Below, piece after piece: positions 1-10,303 of a DNA stretch of 64,000 nucleotides. The stretch covers positions 526,397 to 590,396 of the forward strand of contig WNKI01000003.1 of the NCBI GenBank assembly GCA_015350385.1, written 5' to 3'. Origin of the DNA: Aculops lycopersici (Eukaryota; Arthropoda; Arachnida; Trombidiformes; Eriophyidae). A program made the position numbers and the translations under genes. Each line of letters starts with the position of its first letter. Within the stretch, counting starts at the first letter, position 1. The notes beneath the pieces were generated by a model. That model was given only the letters and a program-made list of their open reading frames with translations, was not told where the DNA came from and made no database searches.

Positions 1-22
1 CTAGGGGCCCTAAAATACCTTC

Positions 23-1035
23 TTATGCCTTCAAAAGTGTGCAATTTGATCCGCCCCCAAGTAAACAACAACCAATTAGTGTAATAACTGCAAGAATCAC
101 TCCAAGCTTGTGTAACCAGCTCATTAAGCCATCAAATAAGGATGCAAAGCATCCAGAGATAGTGGATTGTTGTGGCTGGTATAATTTGATGTCGTCGGGT
201 AACAATATATATTTGGAGTATGTTTCGTCAAATAAAGACAGGTTGAGTGTCTTGGCACTAACTGTCTTGATCTTCATCCTAGATAGGATAATTCTACTTA
301 TTTTCTCGTCGGTTTCTTTCACGGATTGAATGTTGTGTTCTTCACCGAGGTGATCAATGTTCGCAATTCGATGTTTTCCTTCTATCCAATTCGAAAGGAT
401 AGTCTGGGCATGGCATTGTAGTTTCATCTATGGTGATGTTGTGTAAGTAGCAATCGATAATATGTTTTCCATAATTCTCAATAACTTGAATTTTTCTCTT
501 GTCTGCAGACAATTGGTTTGAGACAGTATTCTTTAGGTCATAGGTTGATTTGCTCTTCCGTTCCATCTTTTCTGGCACAAGTCTGTGCTCGAACAACGCC
601 ATTATCTGTTTTGCTATCAATTACCCCGGATAAACATCCATTAGTAGTGTTGTAAATGAGGTGACGTGGTCCCTTGTATGTCATCCAGCATGTGATTTAT
701 TGGCCGTTGTTATTTGTAGTGACATTATTGAAACTAATAGGTTTAGCAATCATTATTTTGATATCATTGTCTCTGATTGGCATATTGAACTCGAGATTCA
801 TGGACACATCTTTTGATTTTTTGTGGAAGGTAGAGTTTATCACTGAAGACCATTCGGCTGCTGGCTCATCCCATAGTGTTTCACTGTCGAGAAATCTAAG
901 AGATACTGGGACATTGTTGTCAAGTAATTCGTTTGAGATATCTTTGAGAAGAGAGTTAGGCTGTTCTTCGGTACTGCCCCACTCGATTTTAGCGACCAAA
1001 CTCACAGAATAGTATAAACGGATAAAAATAAGCAT
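23..1035 (-). pseudogene. decayed glycoprotein-like relic (possible retroelement env or endogenous viral fragment)
   Basis: Three minus-strand open segments (697-1035, 354-620, 23-427) lie in series and read as one interrupted protein. An in-frame stop breaks the first segment at its end, and the sequence stays protein-like beyond it. The last two segments overlap in different frames, which indicates a frameshift. The N-terminal piece starts with a short hydrophobic stretch. The middle carries N-glycosylation sequons and scattered cysteines. The C-terminal piece ends in a hydrophobic segment (residues about 107-126 of the 134-residue segment) followed by a short tail. This is the layout of a type I envelope-like glycoprotein. 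No family was recognised, and no polymerase or LTR is visible beside it. A broken host membrane protein is an alternative. Confidence 0.33.
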
Positions 1036-1656
1036 GATAGAGGTGGTCCAGAAGTGCGGAAACTTCCGGTTCCGGTTTCACAAAAAGTCACTCTAATAGT
1101 ATTATTTCTAATATGTTGATTATTTTAAGAGCATTGAAAAACCCGTCTGAGGCTTCGTTATTGAGATACACGCCAATATACTCGAAAATACGTTAAATTC
1201 GGCTACAACGTTTCGATGAGAGTAGCCCGGGTGCGCGCTAGCGCACCCATTTCTAACCGATCCTAGCTTTGGTTTGGTTAATTTTGGTTTCGGGGGGCGG
1301 TTGGCCGCCTCGTCGTGCGCGACGAAATATCATTGGATCAGGCTACGACTAGATCTGAATCGCCCTCCTCTATGCGCTTGCGCAAGGATTTTTTACACAC
1401 ATATAGTGGCTAGACACACCTCTCGTGATACTATCGGGCCAGCGGCGTGTCATTCTGTGCTGTTTTTGTTAGGTGGGCGTGGCTTTCGGGAACTTCCTTG
1501 CCGAACGTTTCCGCACTTCCGGAATGCCACCATATGCTTCGGCACCTCACGCCGAATCTAAATTTGTAAAAAAATTTCCCGAAAAGTGGGTGGGGCAGTA
1601 CCGAAGAATAACTAAAAGGTTTTGCCCAATAGTTACTGCCCAACACTATCCAGTTT
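1036..1656. other. non-coding spacer upstream of the arginine kinase ORF
   Basis: No gene was recognised in this 620-bp stretch. It contains a GC-rich hairpin at 1229-1248 and two copies of ACTTCCGG (1062 and 1515), the ETS-factor type core. It probably includes the promoter and 5' leader of arginine kinase, but no TATA box or initiator stands out. Short open frames here look like chance. Confidence 0.4.
1229..1248. repeat. perfect 8-bp-stem GC-rich inverted repeat
   Basis: The arms are GGGTGCGC and GCGCACCC, separated by the tetranucleotide GCTA. Any transcript through this point would form a stable hairpin. No function is evident. Confidence 0.7.
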
Positions 1657-2754
1657 TTGGAGCGCGAACAGCAGCAGTCGCTGCAAGCAGCTCCGCCGAG
1701 CGACCAACGCGGCGGCAGCTCGACAGAAACGGGGAGTTCGGCGGCTGTCGCGCCATCAACAGCCGCCGCAGTGTTAGCAGCAACCGATAGGGATAGCGCA
1801 ACAAGGAAGAGGACGCGAGCAGCCAGTTGTGCCGCCCTAGCCGCGCACAGCTCGCCAACGGCGACAACCCAGCAGAAGCTGGAGCACAGGCGGCGCTCGA
1901 GCCAGACGCGAGGAGACAGTGCAGAGCGAGACTGTCAGGAGCCGCAACAAAAGCAGGAGCGAGAGCTAAACGAGGCAAGCGGCGAACAAAATCGAGCGAA
2001 CAACGACAGACAGCAAGGGAATCCAATGCTTGCGTCGGCGGCACGAAAATCGCTAACTTGCGGCGCAAGGCGGCTGGCCGTTGATTCGGCGACACGAGCG
2101 CCACCGCATAGGAGACGCGCAGAAAATGCGGCCAAAATCATAAGCTCCAGTTCGGCAGAGTCATCCAATGGTAGGCAGGCGCAGCGGCGGCGGCAAACGC
2201 ATAGCAGCGACTCATCGTCGTCATCTTCCACATCATTATCGTCCGCAGACTTGCAATTGCAGTTACGAGACCATTCGCAGGCTAAAAGACTAACGCACCA
2301 CCGGCGGCAATCACATCGACGCAACCACGACCACGACGACCACCACCTCTCTCATGAACTAGCAGCAAAGTCAACATCAACGCTTTCATCGTCAGGATTC
2401 GCAGTCGAACAGAAACACGGAGCATTAGCAGGAAAGCAGACAGTTGAAGTTGACACAAAGCTAGAGTCATTGAGTTTTGAGCAAGTAAAGCGAGAACAAC
2501 CACAATTACCACAACCTCAACTACAACCAATCCAACAGAATAACAATAACCAACAAACTTCGGCAAATTCTTTAAAACATCAAAATAATTCAGCTAGCAA
2601 ACCAGAAGCTTTGTCATATTCAGTATCAGCGAGGAGCAAAATATCATCAGTTGACACTCTCAACAAAAAATCCTATTCTACTTCATCAAATTCTTCATTG
2701 TCACCATCATCCTCATCAAAAGTCAATAATAACCCAAAACAACTAGCTAACAAA
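1657..2754 (+). other. long open reading frame in frame with arginine kinase (5' leader or N-terminal extension)
   Basis: The frame upstream of the canonical arginine kinase start has no stop for 366 codons. The first in-frame ATG is at 2026, 243 codons before the canonical start. The conceptual product is low-complexity, first Ala/Arg/Gln-rich and later Ser/Asn/Gln/His-rich, with no domain. Known arginine kinases start where this stretch ends, and the ATG at 2755 has a good context (AAAATGG). A GC-rich, T-poor leader that is open by composition is the simplest reading. An extended isoform is possible. I saw no convincing splice acceptor just before 2755. Confidence 0.4.
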
Positions 2755-3834
2755 ATGGCCGTTGACCAAGCAGTGCTAGACAAGTTGGAGGCTGGATTTG
2801 CCAAGTTGCAAGCGGCTAGCCCAGAGCAATGCCACTCGCTTTTAAAGAAGTACTTGACCCGCGAGGTTTTGGATGCTTGCAAGAACCGCAAGACCGCTAT
2901 GGGCGCCACCCTACTGGACGTGTGCCAATCGGGTTTCGAGAACTTGGATTCGGGTGTTGGAATCTACGCTCCAGATGCTGAGTCGTACACTCTATTCAAG
3001 GAGTTGTTTGACCCAATCATTGACGACTACCACAAGGGATTCAAGCCAACTGACAAGCACCCAGCCAGTGACTTCGGTGACCTTGAGAGCTTGGTCAATG
3101 TTGACCCAAACAACGAGTTTGTTATCTCAACTCGTGTCCGTTGCGGGCGCTCCCTGAAGGGATACCCATTCAACCCTTGCCTGACTGAGGCCCAATACAA
3201 GGAAATGGAGGAGAAGGTTAGTGAACAGTTCAAGGCCATGGAGGGCGACTTGGCTGGTACCTACTACCCATTGACCGGCATGACCAAGGAAACTCAGCAG
3301 CAGCTCATCGACGACCACTTCCTATTCAAGGAGGGCGATCGCTTTTTGCAAGCCGCGAACGCTTGCCGCTTCTGGCCAACTGGTCGTGGAATCTACCACA
3401 ATGCCGCCAAGACATTCTTGGTTTGGGTCAACGAGGAGGACCATTTGAGAATTATTAGTATGCAAAAGGGTGGTGATTTGAAGCAAGTTTTCTCGCGCAT
3501 GGTTGCCGGTGCCAAGGCCATCGAGGCCAAGGTTCCATTCTCGCACGACGAGCGCTTAGGTTTCCTAACCTTCTGCCCAACCAACTTGGGAACCACCATT
3601 CGTGCTTCGGTGCACATCAAGCTGCCCAAGTTGGCCGCCGACCGTAAGAAGTTGGAAGAGGTTGCCGGCAAATACAACCTCCAGGTTCGTGGAACCTCCG
3701 GCGAACACACCGAGAGTGTTGGTGGTGTATACGACATTTCCAACAAGCGTCGTCTAGGCCTCACGGAGTACCAGGCTGTTCGCGAGATGCAAGACGGTAT
3801 TTTGGAGCTCATCAAGATCGAGAGGTCGCTATAA
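2755..3834 (+). CDS. AK: arginine kinase
   Basis: This 359-residue phosphagen kinase transfers phosphate between ATP and L-arginine, the invertebrate counterpart of creatine kinase, and acts in the cytosol as an energy buffer. The N-terminal helical domain includes GVGIYAPDAESY. The catalytic domain has the substrate-contact motif NEEDHLRIISMQ and the active-site cysteine in TFCPTNLGTT. Nucleotide-binding arginines lie in STRVRCGRS and in the C-terminal part (RGTSGEHTES). The protein ends in the conserved IERSL. Length matches the family (about 355-360) when the start is the ATG at 2755. The coding sequence is intronless. Sequence such as DPNNEFVISTRVRCGRS resembles mite arginine kinases, which are also known allergens (family knowledge, not searched). 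Confidence 0.97.
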   Translation: MAVDQAVLDKLEAGFAKLQAASPEQCHSLLKKYLTREVLDACKNRKTAMGATLLDVCQSGFENLDSGVGIYAPDAESYTLFKELFDPIIDDYHKGFKPTDKHPASDFGDLESLVNVDPNNEFVISTRVRCGRSLKGYPFNPCLTEAQYKEMEEKVSEQFKAMEGDLAGTYYPLTGMTKETQQQLIDDHFLFKEGDRFLQAANACRFWPTGRGIYHNAAKTFLVWVNEEDHLRIISMQKGGDLKQVFSRMVAGAKAIEAKVPFSHDERLGFLTFCPTNLGTTIRASVHIKLPKLAADRKKLEEVAGKYNLQVRGTSGEHTESVGGVYDISNKRRLGLTEYQAVREMQDGILELIKIERSL

Positions 3835-4726
3835 GCAAACAGCAGTTACTCATTTTATTATTACTGTCTATTCAACAATGATTTTACGATTACACAGAAC
3901 GAAACAGGTAGCAATGAGTTGCGAATGATACTGGTTGGCAATCTTTTCAGTACACGCAAAGGCACTAGGTTGGTCTTCGGGTCATGATGCAGCCGCGCGC
4001 CCCTCTTGACGAGTGGCGAACTCATTTGCCTACAGAAATCGTCATCACTTCATTATCATTACTGTTATTATTACTACTATTACTAATGCGATCACTATTT
4101 CTATAACTAATAATGAATGATACCAATCTTAGCTCATTATCACTGAACAGACAACAAAACAGCAATTATATCACATCATACACCTACAAAAATTATATTT
4201 AGTATTGAATACACACAACAAAACAAACAAAACACATATCGCATGAGTTCATTCATTCTGATTATTGCTATTGTTCTACCAGCCTCTAGCTATTGCTTTA
4301 CGCTTTTAATAGATGATATTACCTGTAGTGAAAACAAATGATCCTTACTATCTAGCAATCATACAACAAAGACCCATCGTTTTAGCCTGAAACTGTTCTC
4401 TTGATTTTATTGACTACAATCTCTCACACATCTTAGACACTTAATCTTTATCAGATCAACGCTCATCTTTTATACTGAGCAAACAAGCGAGATACTGTTC
4501 GGTCCTTGAAGCGTAACGAGAGTTTATTTCATAAGCAGATTCCAACTAAGAGCGCCATTATCACGATCCATTGACCGTCAAGGTCAGGGACACTCCAGTA
4601 GTAATTTGGACCATTACCACTTCATCGCCCGCCCTTTCGTTGTTTGTTGTATTTCAATCAAACGAAAAGACTTCAATCAAATGTTGGACAACAGGCAATT
4701 AAACAAAAGATGTTAGATTTGACTAG
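3835..4726 (+). other. 3' flank of arginine kinase
   Basis: AT-rich sequence without recognisable coding potential. The 3' UTR of arginine kinase must lie here. No strong AATAAA signal was seen close to the stop codon. Confidence 0.35.
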
Positions 4727-4875
4727 CTCGAACTCTCCAACCTCACGGAAGTGAAGCATGACATTTACCTGGACACGCAATGCCATGTGGTTTTGGCGAG
4801 GAATCTGGGAGTGGTAGTTATGTCTAAACAGAAAGATTATCGCAATCTGCTGAAGGTCAGTGAGATTGAAGATAG
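4727..4875 (+). other. candidate unassigned coding exon
   Basis: A 149-nt stretch starts after an AG (GACTAG|CTC) and stops before a donor-like GTGAGC. It is open in one plus-strand frame for 49 codons and reads as a normal-composition peptide (it contains HDIYLDTQCHVVLARNLG). No homologue was recognised and no partner exon was found. The antisense frame is also open over the same interval, so the strand is uncertain. Confidence 0.2.
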
Positions 4876-7800
4876 GTGAGCCTGGCACTCTAGGCTCATT
4901 GTGCCTGTTGCTCGTCTTCATCTGCCTAGCCTCTAGCCATCAGGAGATTCAAGATCTACTCTTCCTTGGCTACTACTACCACCACCACCACTTCTACCTT
5001 TGCAACTATGAATAAAATATGTAAAGCTTGCTAAAATCCGATAGGCTCTGTTGAATAGTTGCAGCAAACATAGACCTCTGCAGTCATTCTGCGTATTCAA
5101 CGGTCTCACCTTTCGATTTTCTCAGCAGTCCGCAGTGTAGACTGCGCACTTGAACTTCGCGTATCTGATTGTCGGGCAACGTGGCGTCAAGCTGCCTCAA
5201 GATGCTCACTTGCAATTGAATGTTGAAGTTGAAATTAGTCTCTCATTTAGTTAGTTTGACGCAACTTTAGCCCTCCCATGAGCAACTGTGACTGGCGCCT
5301 CTTCACGCCCGTTGAACCCTTTCCACTATCAACTGGGCCTCCCTCAAGCGTGAATATCCGTATCTTTCCTTTGAGGAGTAAAGCAAACTAAAGCAATGAA
5401 AACCGACTAATAGAATTCCTCTGCTCGTTGCATAATAACTCACTGGCTGCCGAAAGAGTGAGGATAGTGAGTTTAAGTTTAGGATTAAACAAACGATTCT
5501 CTCATCGCGTCGAGTCGGGTCGTTGCTTCTTAGTTGAGTCCCTATGAAAACTACGAGTAGCTACGACATCAGAAACAACGAATTGAAAAACAACAGTAAG
5601 AGCGGCGAGGGCCAAGAAAACGACGATGGAGACATAAACTTCGAGAGGTTCTTTCGTTCAATGGAAAGTAACTTGATCGTAGGCGCCAAGTCGCAAATGT
5701 TGAAGAACTGGATGTGACTGCCGGTTGGTCGGCTAGCTAGCTTGCTTTTTAGTACGACGCACTCTCCTTTAGTTGGAGTCGCTCGAGCAAACAAAGTCAA
5801 AAACATCAAGAGACAACGCGGTTGTCCTCGTCCGATCTGCAGTGAGCTGGCCACGAGAAGTAGAGGTTGTAATTGAATAACGACTAGCTCTTTGTATGTT
5901 TGTCCTTTTGCTTTATTGTGTGTTTTCACGATGGTCGTGGTCGTCGCAGCCGCCGCCACAACCACCAATAGACTGGTAATACTTGTTAAGTAATTAAAGT
6001 CATCAAACGGGAGATAATTTTTTTTCTTCTCTCTCTCTCTCTCTCCCATTTTGTCTCAATGTGTCACTAGAGTAGAGAACATGGAAATTAATTCGCTGGC
6101 TAGTCGATTAATGTGCTCCAATTTGAAGTGAGCGCGGATCAGATTGACGCAAACGCAGGCGCCTAGCAACAAGTGGTGTAGTCGCGCTTCGTTTGCATTA
6201 CACGTTTGCACTGCTGCATCTGCCTCTATGCCGCCCGAGTCAATAAGTGTCGAGTTTCGTTTCTCTCTCGCTCTTTTTCTTTTTTGGATTGCGATTGTAG
6301 TTCGGTCAACTGGACACTTTCTACTGAAACCACCAATCAAAAACAGATCGTTCAACTAATTCGAGAGATTCTTTTGATCAACTTTGCGCATATGAACTCG
6401 CAGTGGAGAAAGAGTTGAGGTTTTAAGTATCAACCGCTAGTTTTAATGCTGAGTTCAGATCACGATCAGCTCCTAGCAATCTGATGATCGTGTGAACCAT
6501 CGGAGCACAAATCAAGCGGAACGTTACGATTTTGTCTTGCTCTTTCTACCATCGAACGCTAGTTGATCGCCCCTAGCTCGGACTGACTAACCATTGATCA
6601 GAAGCCGCTTATTTTATGAGGCCATCAACTTGTCGAGGCAGTTTGCAGGGACGAGCCAAACCCAACCCACCATCCAAATCGACCGCGACCTCTCTTTCTC
6701 ATTCATGTCCACTTATTATTGCTGGTACATATATGAAAGTTCTATTTGCAGCTTCACACAAATGGAACTCTTCCTATTATTTCCAGTATCAACTCCCACT
6801 GCATAAGCTGAAGCCAATCTTTTTCACTAGCACTAATCGCGAATGGAACGGCTAGCCTCTAATGCCTCTCCAAAAGGCAACGATGGTGGGAGTAAGAGTG
6901 AGAGGGAGAGAGGGGCTAGGGGCTGGGGGAAATTTTCATGAGCTAGGATTTTGTAACTTCCATACGAGATCGTTCCAATTGTGGAACGATCTCGTAACAG
7001 ACCAGTAGCCTGTAAAGTGCCTCTTCTTTTAGCTTTATCATGGTGGAGGTAAGATGCTAATCGTCGCTTTCTTTTGGCCAGACTCCTAACCTCTCGCCGC
7101 CACTACCTCATCCTGAGCACTGTTGACGTCGACTGTGAGTTGGCAAGCTAACTGATTGCTTAACAGCAACAACAACTACAACTACAACAGCATGTATACA
7201 ACTGAAGAGAGCAGTCGCAAGAAGGTCACTTTGTCGGGCTTATTGCTCGCTCTCGGCATCCAACTTGAAACATGAGCGATTCTTCGTTGCCTCCTTTGTT
7301 TAAGCGGCTCGTCCCGTCGTTGTTGATGCCGTTGTTTTGCTTCGACTTCTTCGGCTCCCTTGTGTCATCGCCACCGCCGACGTCTCCGTTCTCGTCGTTA
7401 CTTAGTTGCGCAACATTATTTCTTGGCCGCCGCCCCATAAGACGACTGAAAATTTCCAGAAAGTTTGGCCAGTTAGTTGGCTGCGAGTAGCTAGACTACT
7501 ATGGTGACCGCAAGCTCGGCAACTGCAAAGACCGACCGAAGGACAGAAGTGCAATGCGCGCGTGTTAACTTAAACGTGTGATCTCTTTTGGCCCCTTCGC
7601 TTCTATCCGGAGAGTGCGCCACATCGAACGATTGCCGTTGTGAATACGAAGATAGCCAAGCTTAAGGCGACAAGGTTCGCTTGATACTTGGGCAGATTTG
7701 ATGCTATCCTTGTCATCTTGGTTGTCGCCAGTTTCGTTGTGACCGATGTCATACAAGTTTGCGCCCGATCGCGTTGCGATGTTTACGCGAAGTAAGCAAA

Positions 7801-8678
7801 TCTCACCCCATACTGACAGCTTGTCGGACTACACCTAGCGCTTTGATCAAAGTGGCAGCTCGATCGCTAATGTCATTGAACAAAAGAGTGGAGTCGGCTA
7901 GTGGGACAGACACAAGCCCGCCGATGACCATACAAGTTATGGTTATTGAGTAAAGGTTTTTACCTCGCAAAGCTCTCCGAGTTTTCCGTTGGCCGAATGG
8001 GCTCAGCTGAATGTTAACTCTGTGGAGGCAGCTGGTAGTCCATCAAGCACACGAGGTATTCCACTCTGCTGCGTGAGTTACGCAACTCGCGGAGGGCGTC
8101 GCCGATTACAGGCAAGGGAACAGGTGATGGCCCGTTACTATGGGAATTAGCCTGGCACTCTAACCGTGCACTCGGCAGGGATTAGGCGCCATCGTTCCTC
8201 GGCATTGCGATTGCGATGCGGATGCGGATGAGGCCAGTAGAATGAAATGGCAAATGCCCTGGGCATGAGTGCATATTATGGCCGCTGTGGTCGGTGGTTG
8301 TCGTGGTTGGTTGCAAATTGCAATGCGAGTCTGTGCGAGCGTTCTTCTCCTCCGGTTGGATCGTACAGCCCATTTCCAAATGCAAAACAATGGGCCAGGG
8401 AGTTTTGTGGAAAACTCAAACAACGACCACTTGTGGAAAACAGCACCCACTTACTGGCCTCTGTCGAGGTGAAGCCATCTGAAACTTAAATCGCATCAAA
8501 CATGTATACATACAAAACTTATAATATTTTATTCCCATGACAATATACTTAATTCAATACTCATATCCAATAATTCTATTATACCTTACTCGCTAATTGT
8601 TAACTTATAAACAAAAGACAAATTAGAATATTGATAGCGAATCTAGGCCGGAGTATTTTGTAAACAAAAGACAGCGAG
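4876..8678. other. gene-poor interval between arginine kinase and the Ly6 gene
   Basis: I recognise no gene in this 3.8-kb stretch. It contains a CT microsatellite near 6025-6047 and a perfect 15-bp inverted repeat at 6963-6996. Between 7565 and 8150 several short minus-strand segments are open and protein-like, but none has a recognisable family or a clean exon chain. The last few hundred bases presumably include the Ly6 gene promoter. Confidence 0.4.
6963..6996. repeat. perfect 15-bp inverted repeat with 4-nt loop
   Basis: The arms are TACGAGATCGTTCCA and TGGAACGATCTCGTA, separated by ATTG, with no mismatch. No flanking target-site duplication or coding sequence was noted. It could fold as a short RNA hairpin or serve as a palindromic protein-binding site. 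Confidence 0.75.
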
Positions 8679-9413
8679 ATGAATTCCACATCAATCAGGT
8701 GGATTTATCTGATATCGTTGTTCACAATCCTAACTCACTACGCATCGACAGGTAAGCCCGAGATGAAAGGTTGAATTGTCCCTTCCGAATTCTCACTCGC
8801 ATTTCGAACTAACATCCAACGCTCTATTACATCAACATCAATCATCATCATGAATACTACCAACAAACAGTAAGCGGGTTCATCTGGTGCTATTCTTGCA
8901 TGAGCAACCAACCAGGTTGCGGCGAGGATGGCGTCAGTTGGCTGGTCCATCGTGCAATCACCTGTCCTAAAGACGATGACAAATGTGTCAAAATAATCAA
9001 GCGAAAACAGAGTGAGTAGTATTCCCCTGTTCAACAGATTGCGATAACTCATTTCAAAAATATTTAAACTAACAAGTGTCGTCTCTCAAAAATGCCCCGA
9101 AACAGGTGATGTCATCATAACTAGAGATTGTTTATCCAACATAATGCCGATTGCAACCGACATTCCCGGCGACAAGTACGAAGGCTGCCGGTCGGCAGCT
9201 TTGCCAAATCCTAAAATATCAAACAACAGAGCGAACACTATTTATGATCTCGATACCTCTAACAGGGGTTACGAAAACACCACCTATTGTTTCTGTGAAT
9301 TCGACCACTGGTGCAACGCCAGCTTCAACTTGAGTCCATCTTACTTAACTGCAATATTAGCTTCACTATCAACTATTACTATTTACCTATTACTATCACA
9401 TCATCATCTTTGA
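8679..9413 (+). CDS. Ly6/uPAR-domain GPI-anchored protein, Quiver/Sleepless-like (three exons)
   Basis: Exons 8679-8751, 8871-9011 and 9106-9413 join in phase (both introns phase 1, GT...AG) to give 173 residues. Exon 1 encodes a signal peptide with hydrophobic core IYLISLFTILTHYA. The mature part begins WCYSC and has ten cysteines in the Ly6 three-finger spacing, ending in YCFCEFDHWCN, the CN signature of the fold. The C-terminus is hydrophobic (LTAILASLSTITIYLLL), as expected for GPI attachment. Arthropod relatives (Quiver/Sleepless, Crooked, Boudin) modulate ion channels or receptors or act in septate-junction assembly at the cell surface. Which subfamily this is cannot be settled by eye. 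RBX1 begins only 164 bp downstream on the same strand. Confidence 0.88.
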
Positions 9414-9577
9414 TTACTGCCTACGAAATGAAATTTGATTATATTTTTTCTAACCCGCCTCACCTAAGCTCCAATCGAGTCGTCTGTCTGCATAGAAATC
9501 TCCTCGATTTTTGCTCGAGCCTCGAGTAAGAATCTTACCAACAAGAGGAGGTGAAATGAGACAATAAAAACAAGGTG

Positions 9578-9991
9578 ATGGATCAAGATACTGAGATGAT
9601 GGATATGGACGACGGAAGCCAACCCTCTTCTTCAGGCTCAGTTGGTGGAGGGACCAGGTTGTCGAGAAGGAAAAGTAGCAATGAGCTAACACTACTCCAA
9701 TTTCCCAACAAGGATCACAAACGATTCCAAGTCCGGAAATGGACTGCAATGGCCCTATGGGCCTATGATATAACGGTTGACAATTGCGCAATATGTCGTA
9801 ATCACATAATGGACAAGTGTATCGAGTGTCAGTCCGTCCAAGAAATGACAAACATTGATGAGAATTGCACAATCGCCTGGGGCAAATGTTCTCATGTTTT
9901 CCATATGCATTGCATTTCAAAATGGATCAATACCAGGAAAGTGTGTCCCCTTGACAATAGACCTTGGGAGTACAAGAAGTATGGCACCTAG
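9578..9991 (+). CDS. RBX1: RBX1/ROC1 RING-H2 subunit of cullin-RING ubiquitin ligases
   Basis: This 137-residue protein recruits the ubiquitin-conjugating enzyme to cullin scaffolds and also promotes cullin neddylation. It is nuclear and cytoplasmic. The N-terminal strand that inserts into the cullin is present (RFQVRKWTAMALWAYDI). It is followed by the zinc-binding RING-H2: CAICRNHIMDKCIEC, then CSHVFHMHCISKWINTRKVCPLD, ending in the family-typical WEYKKYG. The protein is about 30 residues longer than human RBX1 (108) because of an acidic/Ser/Gly N-terminus. The ATG at 9578 is chosen because the codon before it is GTG. The gene is intronless and lies tail-to-tail with cytochrome b5 reductase. 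A processed retrocopy is possible but no decay is visible. Confidence 0.95.
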   Translation: MDQDTEMMDMDDGSQPSSSGSVGGGTRLSRRKSSNELTLLQFPNKDHKRFQVRKWTAMALWAYDITVDNCAICRNHIMDKCIECQSVQEMTNIDENCTIAWGKCSHVFHMHCISKWINTRKVCPLDNRPWEYKKYGT

Positions 9992-10303
9992 ATATTTGGG
10001 AGATTACGCATTTATGTACATACACCTACTAAACACATGAAATGGATGTATAACGGATTTGATTCTTCGTTTCTCGGCTGCAACTAGGTTCAAAAGGATG
10101 ACGAGACTGCATCATCTAGTAATCATTAGTGTGTTACACTGATGATAATTACATTAGTGATAACTGTCGTGCTTAAACCCCTCTTCCTAGCTACAGACCA
10201 AATTTGCTCCATGACATCTCCGCTCTGCTCGTCGTTTCTAAGGCTTCGTGATGTTTATATAGATTTCCTTGTTGCTGTTCTCAGTGTGTGTATAATTCAA
10301 ATA

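Noticed and set aside
1274..1561. 95-codon plus-strand ORF before arginine kinase
   Set aside because: No domain or conserved pattern. It overlaps other chance frames in GC-rich leader DNA.
9144..9413. Stand-alone 89-residue protein starting at 9144
   Set aside because: It lacks a signal peptide and half of the Ly6 cysteines. It is the third exon of the spliced gene starting at 8679.
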